DNA of 64,000 nucleotides from Pseudarthrobacter albicanus (lineage in GTDB: Bacteria; Actinomycetota; Actinomycetes; Actinomycetales; Micrococcaceae), in contig NZ_JAGPOT010000031.1 in NCBI RefSeq assembly GCF_018224015.1, positions 16,852 through 80,851 on the forward strand, written 5' to 3'. The position numbers were made by a program, and so were the translations under genes. The notes below the pieces were generated by a model. That model ran no database searches, had not been told where the DNA came from, and saw nothing but the letters and a program-made list of their open reading frames with translations. This document shows positions 46,761-55,820 of the stretch, piece after piece. Positions within the stretch are counted from its first letter, which is position 1, and every line of letters begins with the position of its first letter.

Positions 46761-47876
46761 TCAGTAGAACTGCTGGCCGGTGCGGCGGGTGTAAAGCTGG
46801 CGGGCCACGCGCTCCCCCGCGGCCATCCAGGCCTTGTACTTCAGCGGGCTCAGCACCTGGTCGTAGCAGCCGACAAAGTCGGTGACGGTCTTGCTGAAGC
46901 TGGTCTTGAACAGGCCGAGCCCGTGGAACGGGTTGGCGGTGTCCTTGAGCTGGTCGCTGGGCGGGGTGCCGCAGAAATCGTATTCGGTGCAGCCCAGTTC
47001 CTTGAGCTGGTTGATCGCGGTCCACTGGACCAGGTGCGAGTCGCCGTACTGGCTGCGTTTCTGCAGCGAGCCGCCGTCCTTGTACGTTCCCTTCCGGCCG
47101 TAGTTGATGACGAAGGCGCCTACGGAGGGCACCCCGTCCTCATGGACGAAGAGCAGCCGGCCCTGGCCCCGGTCGATGAAGTTGGTCCAGAACTGCCGGT
47201 AGTACTCGTATTCACGGACCCGGACCTGTGACTTGGCCTCCACGGTAGTGGTCATCAGCCCGTACATGGAACGGAAATTCTCTTCGCTCGGTTCCGCGTT
47301 GCGGACCTCAACGCCTTCGCGGACGGCCCGGCGGACGGCGTTGCGGCCGCGCGAGTGCAGGTTGCGCAGCAGCTGGTTTTCCTCCGGGGAGATGTCCAGC
47401 AGCGCCGTGGAATCATTGGGCTGCAGGTTGTGGGTCTTGAGAAGCCCGGCGCGTTCCAGGACGCTCTTCGCCCCGTCGGAGCGGATGATGTCCGGCTCGA
47501 TCTTGATGGCGAAGACGCCGAGCCGGGCGCGTTTCACGAGCTCGGCGTTGGCTGCGGCGACCCCGGGGATGTCCTCGACGGAGGCCACATCGGGCCCCTT
47601 GATCAGGTACCAGAGTTTGCCCAGGAGCGGGAAGGACTTCTCCAGGACCAGGTTGTAGCTCGTGTAGTCGGCCGTCTCGTAGACCAGGCGCAGGGGCTTC
47701 CAGCCGAAGTGCTGTTTGACCTCGGCGAACGCCTCGGACTGCAGCAGGTTTCCGCCATTGGGGTTCGCCGTGACATGGGAGTCCCAGTTGGCGACCTCGT
47801 CGGCGGAGGCAAAGCGGGCAGTGAATTCACGCAAGTGTGCGGTATCCAATCTTCGCGGAACGGGCTTCGGCGGCAC
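46761..47876 (-). CDS. FemABX peptidyltransferase (peptidoglycan bridge formation)
   Basis: A 371-residue FemABX/GNAT-fold protein that would add an amino acid from tRNA to the lipid II side chain at the membrane face. It contains LLQSEAFAEVKQHFGWKPL, KIEPDI near residue 127, SRGRNAVRRAVREGV and TEYDFCGTPPS near residue 310. Arthrobacter-type walls have inter-peptide bridges, consistent with this job. The start is uncertain. GTG 47876 is used, since homology begins soon after, but no good ribosome-binding site precedes it. Confidence 0.88.
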   Translation of the reverse strand: MPPKPVPRRLDTAHLREFTARFASADEVANWDSHVTANPNGGNLLQSEAFAEVKQHFGWKPLRLVYETADYTSYNLVLEKSFPLLGKLWYLIKGPDVASVEDIPGVAAANAELVKRARLGVFAIKIEPDIIRSDGAKSVLERAGLLKTHNLQPNDSTALLDISPEENQLLRNLHSRGRNAVRRAVREGVEVRNAEPSEENFRSMYGLMTTTVEAKSQVRVREYEYYRQFWTNFIDRGQGRLLFVHEDGVPSVGAFVINYGRKGTYKDGGSLQKRSQYGDSHLVQWTAINQLKELGCTEYDFCGTPPSDQLKDTANPFHGLGLFKTSFSKTVTDFVGCYDQVLSPLKYKAWMAAGERVARQLYTRRTGQQFY

Positions 47877-48006
47877 GATGACATGCAGCCACAAGTCTAT
47901 CGGCCCTACCCCGGACCGAGGGCCGCACGGAGCCACGACCAGCGCCCCGACGGCGCCCCGGCGGGGCTCCCGTCGGGGCTCCCGGCGGACAAGATAGGCT
48001 GGAATC

Positions 48007-48561
48007 ATGCAGGCCAACCAGCAACCGCTTGTCGAAGGCTCCGGGACGCAGCCGCCGCGCAGCGGACAGCGCGGAACCGGTCTCCAAGTGCTGGCATTGC
48101 TGCTGTTTCTCGGCGCCTCCGCACTCGCGGCCGGTCTCGGCGGGCTCGCCACCGTCAGCAACGTCAACGGCTGGTACGCCACCGCGGACAAGGCGCCGTG
48201 GTCGCCGCCGAACTGGGTGTTCGGCCCGGTCTGGACTGGGCTCTACCTTGCGATGGCCGTCGCCGCGTGGCTCGTCTGGCGCCGCCGGGGCGGAAAGTCA
48301 CGCGCCGCCCTGACCAGCTACGGGGTGCAGCTGGTGCTGAACCTGCTCTGGACCCCGGTCTTCTTCGGCCTGTACCCGGTGCTCGGAACCCCGGCGCTGT
48401 GGACCGCCTTCGCCATCATCGTCGCCCTTGCCGTGGCTGTCGCCACCACGGTGACGCTCTTCGGACCGATCAGCCGGGCGGCGGGGCTGCTGATGCTGCC
48501 CTACCTGTCCTGGGTCGTGTTTGCCGCGTCCCTCAATCTGTGGGCCGCGCTCAACAACTGA
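48007..48561 (+). CDS. TspO/MBR family membrane protein
   Basis: A 184-residue protein with five membrane helices typical of TspO. Motifs are KAPWSPPNWVFGPVWTGLYL near residue 60-80 and the tryptophan-rich LNLLWTPVFFGL, both diagnostic. TspO binds porphyrins and affects stress and tetrapyrrole handling. The first 25 residues are an extra polar tail. The gene diverges from femX. Its stop is only 5 bp from the start of the sdaA/glyA remnant. Confidence 0.93.
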   Translation: MQANQQPLVEGSGTQPPRSGQRGTGLQVLALLLFLGASALAAGLGGLATVSNVNGWYATADKAPWSPPNWVFGPVWTGLYLAMAVAAWLVWRRRGGKSRAALTSYGVQLVLNLLWTPVFFGLYPVLGTPALWTAFAIIVALAVAVATTVTLFGPISRAAGLLMLPYLSWVVFAASLNLWAALNN

Positions 48562-48565
48562 TCGT

Positions 48566-49125
48566 TCAGCACTCCACGACGTTCACGGCGAGGCCGCCGA
48601 GCCGTCGCTCCAGAGCGCCATTTTGACGGCGTTGATGGCCTTCGCGGCGGCGATCGCGTTGCGTTCGATGCAGGGGATCTGGACGAGCCCGCCGAGGATC
48701 CTGGCACCGGCCAGCATCCGCTCCTGGCGTTCCCTGAACTCGGGGGACGCGGCGATCTTGAAGGCAACGGCCTTGCCCGCGATGACGTGCTCCCGCCGTC
48801 CGCCCTGCGGGCCGGGGAACACCGCCGAGTTGATCTTCTTGGCGATGTCGGCGTCGTTGCTCAGGAAGATGCCGCCGCGCGGGCCGGCGAGGGTCTTGTG
48901 CGTGGTGGACGTGGTGACGTAGGCGTGCGGCACCGGCGACGGGTGCAGGCCCGCGGCGACGAGCCCGGCAAAGTGGGCCATGTCCACCATCAGGTAGGCA
49001 CCCACGGAATCCGCGATCCGGCGGAACCCGGCGAAGTCCAGCTGCCGGGCGTACGCAGACCAGCCGGCGACGATCAGTTGCGGCTTGCGCTCCTATGCCA
49101 GGCGCTCCACCTCGGCCACGGCTGG
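48566..49125 (-). pseudogene. Deleted copy of the glyA-sdaA junction
   Basis: Minus strand: about 430 bp of serine hydroxymethyltransferase (VERLA, a TAG at 49093-49095, then [40 protein letters not shown] and [13 protein letters not shown]). Near 48694 it jumps from LAGARIL directly into serine ammonia-lyase ([20 protein letters not shown]). A second deletion after ALWSDGS leads to GLAVNVVEC and the stop at 48566. The pieces match the intact pair at 61809-64000 almost base for base. In the 90-bp stretch 48607-48695 I count two differences. Compared with the intact locus about 1.7 kb between the two genes and 84 bp near the sdaA end are missing. It is non-functional. Confidence 0.9.
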
Positions 49126-49957
49126 CGTCGCGGTGGAATTCCGCTACCTCTTCCTGGCCCAGATGTTCAACAACCCCGAGCTCGCGGACCTGACCTCCAA
49201 CACGGCCGTGAACATCGTTACGTGCCTCGTTTTCGTGGCACTGGCCGTCTTCGTCTACTGGGGCTGGGACGTCTGCCTCACCGTGAACGAGGAAACCAAG
49301 GGCGGCCGGGGCATCGCCGGCCGGGCAGGAACCACGACGGCGGTCGCCGTCCTGGCCCTCTACCTCGCCGTGATCGTGGCCACCATGGTGGCCGGCACCG
49401 GAGCCGACGGCATCGGACTGAACAACCCGGACAACCAGTCGAACGCCTTCGCCGCCCTCGCCTCTCCGGTGATGGGCCCGCTCGCCATCCTGATGTCCCT
49501 GGCCGTGCTGTCGGGCACCGCATCGTCCCTGCAGTCCACCATGGCATCTCCGGCTCGCAGCCTGCTGGCCATGGGCCACTACGGCGCCCTGCCGCCGCGC
49601 TTCGCATCTGTCAGCAAGCGCTTCGGATCCTGCTACGCCACGGTCATGGCCGGACTGATCTCCGGCCGTGGACAGCTGGCTCTGGAATTCGGCAGCGGCT
49701 CTGAGGTCTTCGGGGTGGGCCTGGTGTTCATCCTCGGGATCGGCGTCCTCGCCCTTGGCGTCGTGGTCCTGCTCGTCGCCGCGAAACTGCATCCGGGCTT
49801 CTTCCGCGGCGAGACCATCCGGAAGGACGCCGTCACCGTGCTGGAACGGGCCCTGAAATGGCTCGGCCGGATCCTGGGCAGGCCCCGCGCCGCCGAAGTG
49901 ATGCGCGAGCGGATTCTCGCGAATCAAAGAGCAGAGGCGCTTCATGAGTGTGTATAA
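49126..49957 (+). pseudogene. Truncated APC-family amino-acid permease
   Basis: The frame enters in the middle of a permease (VEFRYLFLAQMFNNPELADL, then YWGWDVCLTVNEETKGG and LSVLSG-type LAVLSGTASSLQSTM). It runs through several membrane helices to YATVMAGLISG and then jumps to the C-terminal part (FGSGSEVFGVGLVFILGIG, AAKLHPGFFRGETI). The N-terminal third and probably about 100 internal residues are missing. It meets the glyA remnant head to head near 49125. The remaining product would not be a working transporter. Confidence 0.75.
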
Positions 49958-49995
49958 GAAGCAGTGCAGCTGGCAGCCGATGCGACGCAGAATAA

Positions 49996-50036
49996 ATGAG
50001 AGGCCCCGATATTCATCTGATCACGGGGCCTCTCAT
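49996..50036. terminator. Bidirectional terminator
   Basis: ATGAGAGGCCCCG (49996-50008) and CGGGGCCTCTCAT (50024-50036) form a perfect 13-bp stem with a 15-base loop. It lies between the plus-strand truncated permease and the end of the minus-strand island operon (APC permease stop at 50079). Confidence 0.8.
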
Positions 50037-50078
50037 CTTGTGTTTGGGACTATTGGTAAACGATTTGCCTGGCGGCGC

Positions 50079-51572
50079 TCACGGCCCGACTTTCAACAGT
50101 TCAAGCTCCGACTCTGTCTCCGTCGCCAAGTGGGCACTATTGCGTTGACGCAGGCGCCTCTCCACCGCAAAACCCGCCAGGCCAAGGAGCACGAAAACCA
50201 TAATCACTGCGTAGTTCTGGTACCAGGGCGCTTCTGGCTGCCGCGGCCATGCGATATTGACGATCTCAAAACCCAACCACAACAGCGCGGCCACGTTCAC
50301 TACTGGGCCAAGAACTCCCAGGCTGAAGGGTCCGTCCTTCCACGCTCCTTTCAGCCGAACTACCAGGGCGGCCAGCACTGGAAAGATGAATGCCACGTAG
50401 AAGCCGGCAGTCGCGAACGCAATGAGGGCGCCGTACACCTGCGATGCCGACAGGGCAAGAACAATCATTGAAGCGACCGCAGAGACTAAGAGGGCGTTGA
50501 TGGGCAGTCGGTCGGTCTTGCTGAGGCGCCTCAGAACCTTGGCCGCAGGTAGGGCATCCAGCCTGGCAAATGCGAAAATCGAGCGAGATACAGCCGCCTG
50601 CAGCGCCACTGTCCCCGCGATGAATCCCAGGACGATGGTCACCAGGAGCGGTTTGGTGATTCCCTCGCCAAGATTGGCAGTGAGGGTTGTCGTAATCGGG
50701 TCCGGGTCTGCCCCCGACATGGCAGCACCGATATCCGGGATTGCGAGGAGCAGGGCCAGGCACGAAAACGTTATGACAGATGCCACCGTGACCAGGGACG
50801 TCAGTACTGCCCGCGGCACTCTGCGTTCGGGTGATCGAACTTCCTCGGCTATTGCGCCCGCACTTTCAAATCCAACAAACGACCATCCGATAATTGCCAC
50901 TGCCGCAAGGAAAGGCCCAAAGACATATGCGGTTGTGTCGGGTGCGGATCCGAAGGAGTCCAGAATCGTGCTGAGGGAATTTCGGCGATGGAAGATGATG
51001 AGCACCAACCCGACTCCCAGGCTGGCGATGACCTCGCACACGATGCTCACCGTCACCAGCAGACTCAGCCATTTCCTTCCGGCGGAGTTGGCAATCGTAC
51101 TGACCAACAAGATGACGGCGCCCAGCATGATTTTCGTTGTCGTGTCAGGCTGTTCGATGCCGAGCAATGAGGCTAGAAAGGTGCCTCCACCGAAGGCTAC
51201 AGCGGCAACTGTGATGATGAGGGTCCAGATGTAGGCCCACCCTGCGTACCAGCTGTAGGTGTGCCCGAGAAGGGACCTGGACCAAAGGCAGACCCCGCCG
51301 GCAACAGGCCAACGTGAAGCGAGCTCGGCAAGTACAGCCGCTACCAGGGCCTGGCCCAAGAGGACAACCAACAGACCCCACCAGAAGGCTGGCCCTGCGG
51401 CCATCAGTGCCAAGCCAAATACTCCGTACAAGCCGATGATTGGCGACATGAATGCAAACGCCAGAGAGAAGGAGGACCAGAACCCCATCTCCCGTTTGAG
51501 TTCCAGGGATTCAGGATTACGCGCCTGTGTTGGACCAGGTACATCCGACAACAGCTGGGACGGGGAGTTCAT
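50079..51572 (-). CDS. APC-family amino acid/amine permease
   Basis: A 497-residue permease with about 12 membrane helices. It has the APC features GFWSSFSLAFAFMSPIIGLY at helix 1, AELASRWPVAGGVCLWSRSL, the helix 6 region GWSFVGFESAGAIAEEVRSP and RLPINALLVSAVAS. Its closest functional class is the amine/GABA/choline transporter branch, so an amine or amino acid is the likely substrate. It is the last gene of the eight-gene minus-strand island operon, 155 bp after the deacetylase, with a hairpin in that gap. Confidence 0.88.
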   Translation of the reverse strand: MNSPSQLLSDVPGPTQARNPESLELKREMGFWSSFSLAFAFMSPIIGLYGVFGLALMAAGPAFWWGLLVVLLGQALVAAVLAELASRWPVAGGVCLWSRSLLGHTYSWYAGWAYIWTLIITVAAVAFGGGTFLASLLGIEQPDTTTKIMLGAVILLVSTIANSAGRKWLSLLVTVSIVCEVIASLGVGLVLIIFHRRNSLSTILDSFGSAPDTTAYVFGPFLAAVAIIGWSFVGFESAGAIAEEVRSPERRVPRAVLTSLVTVASVITFSCLALLLAIPDIGAAMSGADPDPITTTLTANLGEGITKPLLVTIVLGFIAGTVALQAAVSRSIFAFARLDALPAAKVLRRLSKTDRLPINALLVSAVASMIVLALSASQVYGALIAFATAGFYVAFIFPVLAALVVRLKGAWKDGPFSLGVLGPVVNVAALLWLGFEIVNIAWPRQPEAPWYQNYAVIMVFVLLGLAGFAVERRLRQRNSAHLATETESELELLKVGP

Positions 51573-51648
51573 TGCTATGAGCCTTCTTTCGCTGGGACGG
51601 TCTTAGGGTTGAAGCTTCACAACGCGCGGGGGGCGTGGCTGATGCGCA

Positions 51649-51669
51649 GCCAAGGGCTTCGCCCTTGGC
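51649..51669. terminator. Hairpin between deacetylase and APC permease genes
   Basis: GCCAAGGGC-TTC-GCCCTTGGC is a 9-bp perfect stem with a 3-base loop. No T-run follows on the minus strand, so it may reduce rather than stop transcription into the permease gene, or stabilise the upstream message. Confidence 0.5.
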
Positions 51670-51727
51670 CTGTTGTGTTTTGGGATCACCAATGTTCGCC
51701 GTGCCGCCGGATTCAGTAGTCCGGTGT

Positions 51728-52555
51728 TCAGTAGTCCGGATACAGCTCCGCGGACGCTGTGATGGGGTTGAGGGGCCCGGCAATCAATTCCGGGTCACCG
51801 AGGGCCGCTTCCGCGAGTGCTTCGCACGTCGAGAAGCGGACGTCGCCTCGTTCCAGCGCCGTTTCAATAACGGTCCGCAGGGCCTCCAGCCGTCCTGCCC
51901 GTCCAGTGAGAAACGGGTGGCACGTGAGCATGAAAAGCGCTCCATGACGTCGCATTGCGTCGATCTCGTGAATCCACATATCAGCGACGACCAGTGGCGA
52001 CTGGATGATTTCACCGATCTTGGGTTCCGGAAGGAAGGCATACTGCTCCCAGTCGTCCAGGCTCCAATGCGGGGGAAGCTCCGCAACCGTTCCTGCGGGG
52101 GTTTCAATGAGATACGGGACGTCCGCATCCATCAGGCTGGAATCGTATGTCAGCCCGTACTCGGCTACCAACGACGGCGTCTGCCAGGAGGGCTGCCACA
52201 GTGCGGCGCGATGCCCCTTTGGAGAAATGCCGAAGCGCCCGAGTGCGGCAAGCGCCAGATCGAAGTCGGCGCGTTCATCGTCGAAACTCATGTTCGCCGC
52301 GGTGCGGTGAGTGTGTGAGTGGTGCGCGATCTCATGACCCGACTCCAGGACCTGTTCGACCATGTGCGGATATCGTTCTGCGGTTACGCCTGGAATGAAG
52401 AATGTCGCCGGCTGCTGTACATCTTTCAACATTTGGAGAATCCGAGGAACACCCACCTTGGGTCCGAACGCCTGGTGAGTCATCGCCATCGCATTGTCGG
52501 CATAGCGGCGGCCGGCGGCCAGGATGGGGGACTCGGCGTCGACGTCGAACGTCAA
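51728..52555 (-). CDS. Polysaccharide-deacetylase (CE4/PuuE-like) family hydrolase
   Basis: A NodB-fold metal hydrolase of about 275 residues as written from TTG 52555. Motifs are TFDVDAESP (first Asp metal/catalytic), HEIAHHSHTHR (second metal motif), RAALWQPSW and MLTCHPFLTGRAG near the end. Relatives deacetylate sugars or hydrolyse cyclic or N-acyl amides. The natural start is probably ATG 52613 (MTSDLDKSGWRQG), which overlaps the epimerase stop. That frame joins this one only if one G is dropped from the six-G run at 52573-52578. A 13-nt duplication repeats the stop-codon region. The substrate in this operon is unknown. Confidence 0.82.
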   Translation of the reverse strand: MTFDVDAESPILAAGRRYADNAMAMTHQAFGPKVGVPRILQMLKDVQQPATFFIPGVTAERYPHMVEQVLESGHEIAHHSHTHRTAANMSFDDERADFDLALAALGRFGISPKGHRAALWQPSWQTPSLVAEYGLTYDSSLMDADVPYLIETPAGTVAELPPHWSLDDWEQYAFLPEPKIGEIIQSPLVVADMWIHEIDAMRRHGALFMLTCHPFLTGRAGRLEALRTVIETALERGDVRFSTCEALAEAALGDPELIAGPLNPITASAELYPDY

Positions 52556-52602
52556 CGCGGCAACGCACGCCGCCCCCCTGCCTCCAACCGCTTTTATCGA
52601 GG

Positions 52603-53526
52603 TCAGAAGTCATGAGTGGAGAGCCATTCTGCGTAATCGCCGAGGGCCCGCTGCAGCGGCCAGGCCGATTCGTAGCCCAGGTCCGTGGCTGCGGAAGCGA
52701 TGCTGAAGTGGCCCTGCAAGTCCAAGGTTGGATCCGTCCCGGGCCCGATCTCCACGGTGGCGTCCGGGAACGCAATTCGAACTTCTTTGACGACGTCGCT
52801 CAGTGTCCAGTATTCGCTGCCGGAGATGTTGTAGGCCAGGGGCCTGGCTGAGGCTGTTTGCGGTGCCTGGACTGCCGCCAGTATGGCAAGAGCGACGTCG
52901 CGGACGTAGACCAGGTTGTAGCGGTGATCGGCCCCGTGGTCGAGTGAGAATAAACCGTCGCGGACTACGCCGCGCATGATATCCCGCATGATTTCATCCA
53001 TGCGGTTTCCGGGTCCGTAAACCTGGCCGATGCGCAGGGAGATAACGTCGATTCCATACCTGTCGCCGTAGACCTGGCCGAGCCATTCCCCGGTAACCTT
53101 CGTTACGGCGTACGGTGTCGTGGGATTTACTGGCTCCGATTCGAGAACTACAGGTGCTGAGGTCTTTCCGTACACGCACTCGGAGGAGAAGTTGATGATC
53201 CGTTTGACGCCGTGGAGTCGTGCCGCCTCGAAAACCGCCACCGTTCCCTCGACGTTGGCAGCAAAGGTTGCCAGGGGAAAGCTCAGGGAATAGGTCGGGT
53301 GGGATATTGCGGCGGTATGGACGATGGTGTCGACGTCGTGCTCCTTGAATACCTCGAGGAGACGAGGGATATCGAAGAGCTCGCCCTGAACGGAAATGAC
53401 GTCGGGGCGTGGAGCCTCGAGGAAGTCCCGGTTGTAGCTGACCGTTTGATGGCCGGCGTCGGCGAGTTCGTTGATTATGTGGCGGCCAGTGAATCCGGCA
53501 CCACCTGTGACCAGGACAGAGCTCAT
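52603..53526 (-). CDS. NAD-dependent epimerase/dehydratase (extended SDR)
   Basis: A 307-residue extended SDR. The nucleotide-binding motif is VTGGAGFTGRHI at residues 6-17. The catalytic Ser lies in INFSSECVYG, and Tyr-Lys in TPYAVTKVTGE. The C-terminal substrate domain includes LGYESAWPLQRALGDYAEWL. Such enzymes act on nucleotide sugars, sugar acids or related hydroxy compounds. Start MSSVLVTGG at 53526 with AAAGG upstream. The stop overlaps the probable start of the deacetylase gene, so translation is coupled. Confidence 0.88.
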   Translation of the reverse strand: MSSVLVTGGAGFTGRHIINELADAGHQTVSYNRDFLEAPRPDVISVQGELFDIPRLLEVFKEHDVDTIVHTAAISHPTYSLSFPLATFAANVEGTVAVFEAARLHGVKRIINFSSECVYGKTSAPVVLESEPVNPTTPYAVTKVTGEWLGQVYGDRYGIDVISLRIGQVYGPGNRMDEIMRDIMRGVVRDGLFSLDHGADHRYNLVYVRDVALAILAAVQAPQTASARPLAYNISGSEYWTLSDVVKEVRIAFPDATVEIGPGTDPTLDLQGHFSIASAATDLGYESAWPLQRALGDYAEWLSTHDF

Positions 53527-53564
53527 GTGATTTTGCCTTTCAGTACGTGTGTTAGATGGGAGGT

Positions 53565-54323
53565 TCAATGTCCAAGCGGGAACGTCGTCGTTCGACCACC
53601 GTCGACGACAAGGTTTGTTCCCGTGACATATGAGGATTCAGGACCCAGTAGCCAGAGCGCCGCGGCTGCAATCTCCTCAGGCAGGGCGAATCGGCCAAGT
53701 GGTACGGAAGCTTCGTCCCTGGCGCGTTCTTCTTCGTTCGCGAACTCGGCCGCGAGCATAGGCGTATCTGTCGTGCCTGGCGATAGTGCGTTGACCCGGA
53801 CGCCGGCAGGTGCAAGTTCGGCGGCCAAAGACCGAATCATCGAAAGTACGCCGCCCTTGGTCGCGGTGTAGGCGGTGTAGCCTGCCTGGCCGACGAGTGA
53901 CAGCTCGCTGGCAGTGCAGACGAGCGATCCACCGCCGTTGGATGTGAGCGTTCGCGCCGCTGCCCTGGCGAAGTGGAAAGTGCCGGACAGGTTCACCTGG
54001 ATCAGTCTCTGCCACAGTTCGTCGGACGTTTCGGCGATGGGCGCAACACAGGAGATCCCTGCGGCGTTGAAGGCTCCGCTCAGTGGTCCAAGTTCTGCTT
54101 CCGCCTGGGCGAATGCGCTATCGACCTGCAGGGACTCAGATACGTCGGCTTCGAGGAAGATCACTGCGCCCGACAGTTGGCGCCTTGCGTCATCAAGCAA
54201 CCGGTCCGGGAGCCCGACTGCTGCAACCCTTGCCCCTTGCGCCAGAAGGGCTCGAGTGGTCGCGAGACCGATGCCGGAACTGGCTCCGGTGACAAGGTAG
54301 GCCTTGTCCTGAAAATGGCTCAT
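53565..54323 (-). CDS. Short-chain dehydrogenase/reductase (SDR)
   Basis: A 252-residue classical SDR. TGASSGIG is at residues 12-19, NAAGIS near residue 88, and Ser plus Tyr-Lys in CTASELSLVGQAGYTAYTATKGG near residue 137-158. Acidic residues after strand 2 are lacking (VGLPDRLL), so NADP use is possible. It oxidises or reduces a hydroxyl group in the island pathway. It starts 39 bp downstream of nothing but its own operon leader, following the ALO gene by 176 bp, and the epimerase starts 38 bp later. Confidence 0.88.
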   Translation of the reverse strand: MSHFQDKAYLVTGASSGIGLATTRALLAQGARVAAVGLPDRLLDDARRQLSGAVIFLEADVSESLQVDSAFAQAEAELGPLSGAFNAAGISCVAPIAETSDELWQRLIQVNLSGTFHFARAAARTLTSNGGGSLVCTASELSLVGQAGYTAYTATKGGVLSMIRSLAAELAPAGVRVNALSPGTTDTPMLAAEFANEEERARDEASVPLGRFALPEEIAAAALWLLGPESSYVTGTNLVVDGGRTTTFPLGH

Positions 54324-54499
54324 GTCTTCTCTTCCCGCATCGAATTGGTAGTTTGAGGTGGACTACTTCGGGTGCTACAAGGTATGGGCAGTACGCGCAG
54401 CCCGCGCATGGTGCCGCTCACGGCAGTTGGGGCCAGAAGCCGGAGGGCGGAAATTATGCCCCCGAGCCCGGCCCGGGGGCATACGCCGGGATTGCTGCC

Positions 54500-55792
54500 T
54501 TAGCCTACGAGGGCCCGAGTGTGGTCGTTAAGGAACATTCCGCGGGGGTCGAACTCGCGGCGTATCTGGATGAAGGTGTCAAGCTCCGGGTAGAGACGCT
54601 CCAAGCGGCTCCTCGTCATGAAATGGATCTTTCCCCAGTGTGCGCGTGGCTCGAATTCCTGCAGCACCGCATCCGCATCCCGGAAGAAGGGCCAGTAGTC
54701 GGTTTCAGGTTCGGTGGTCAGGGTAATGACGGTGGTGTCGCGTCCTTGGAACTGGGACATGTACCCTTCGTCGGCTTTCACCCAGCGGACCTCGACGGGG
54801 TACTTCTGGTCCGAATGCTTGGTACGGATCAGATCCTGGACAGCCTCGACGGCCTCCAGTCCGTGCTCGCTGGGAACGAAGTACTCGAGTTCATGGAACG
54901 GTGTGGTGAATCCGCCCGGGTAGATGCGGTAAGACCGGTCCAGCCGGGCACCCTCCGTGCCGGAAATTTCACGCTCGTCCTGGACCTGGGCGATGTTGTA
55001 CCGCTTGGTGTAGCTGCGGTTTGCCATGCTCTGGCCCGGCGAACCGGGCAGGTCCAGGAGCTCACAAGAATCGTTGTCCGGGCACCAGAGGAACGAGTAG
55101 TGCCTGTTCGCGTCGATGTCAGCCTGCCAGGTTGCCGCGGTCTCCGCCCACGTGGGATACGTAATCTCCTCCTGCAGGTAATAGCGGTCCTCGACCGCCA
55201 GTTCGATCTCCAGGAAAATTCCGAGCGTCCCCAAAGCGACCTGGGCGGCCCTGAGTTCGCGGAGCTGCCCTTCACCGATTTCGACGATTTCGCCGTAGCC
55301 GTTGATCAGCCTGACCCAACGCAGGGCTGAGGAGAAGCTGCCCAGATTCTTTCCGGAGCCGTGGGTGCTGGTCGAGAGTGCCCCGGCGATCTGCTGCTTG
55401 TCGATGTCGCCCTGGTTGCCCAGCGCCAGCCCCTGCTCCCACAGCGGATCGCCAAAGGCGCTGATGGTGGTGCCGGCCAGGGCCCGCGCGCGGCGCCCGA
55501 TGAGGTCGGTTCCGGTGATTGCCGAAAGCGCAGACATGTCCATCAGGACGCCGCCCGTCTGGACAAGCGGAGAGGACGAATGCCCTGAGCCGACGGCGCG
55601 TACGGGCAGGCCTTCGCGGATGGCGAACCGGACGGCGTCGAGCGCCTCCTGTTCAGTCCGCGGCCGGACGGTGAAGGCCGGCGTGGCGCTCTGGTTTCCG
55701 CCCCAATTGGTCCACGTTACGTCTGTCCCGAAGGGGGCGGACGGGGTTGCGGCGCGCGCCGACGCGGCGTGGGGATGATTCGTGGTGGTCAT
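54500..55792 (-). CDS. FAD-linked oxidase of the aldonolactone/alditol oxidase (ALO) type
   Basis: A 430-residue VAO-fold flavoprotein. The N-terminal FAD domain (FTVRPRTEQEALDAVRFAIR, VRAVGSGHSSSPLVQTGG, STSTHGSGKNLGSFSSALRW) has the His of GSGHS positioned for FAD attachment. The C-terminal ALO domain has HELEYFVPSEHGLEAVEAVQ and RAHWGKIHF. Relatives oxidise L-gulono-, D-arabinono-lactone or alditols with oxygen. Its presence beside a ureohydrolase is unusual. It follows aldehyde dehydrogenase by 28 bp in the same operon. Confidence 0.88.
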   Translation of the reverse strand: MTTTNHPHAASARAATPSAPFGTDVTWTNWGGNQSATPAFTVRPRTEQEALDAVRFAIREGLPVRAVGSGHSSSPLVQTGGVLMDMSALSAITGTDLIGRRARALAGTTISAFGDPLWEQGLALGNQGDIDKQQIAGALSTSTHGSGKNLGSFSSALRWVRLINGYGEIVEIGEGQLRELRAAQVALGTLGIFLEIELAVEDRYYLQEEITYPTWAETAATWQADIDANRHYSFLWCPDNDSCELLDLPGSPGQSMANRSYTKRYNIAQVQDEREISGTEGARLDRSYRIYPGGFTTPFHELEYFVPSEHGLEAVEAVQDLIRTKHSDQKYPVEVRWVKADEGYMSQFQGRDTTVITLTTEPETDYWPFFRDADAVLQEFEPRAHWGKIHFMTRSRLERLYPELDTFIQIRREFDPRGMFLNDHTRALVG

Positions 55793-55820
55793 TGCTGGGC
55801 TCCGATGCTGGTCTTAACGC

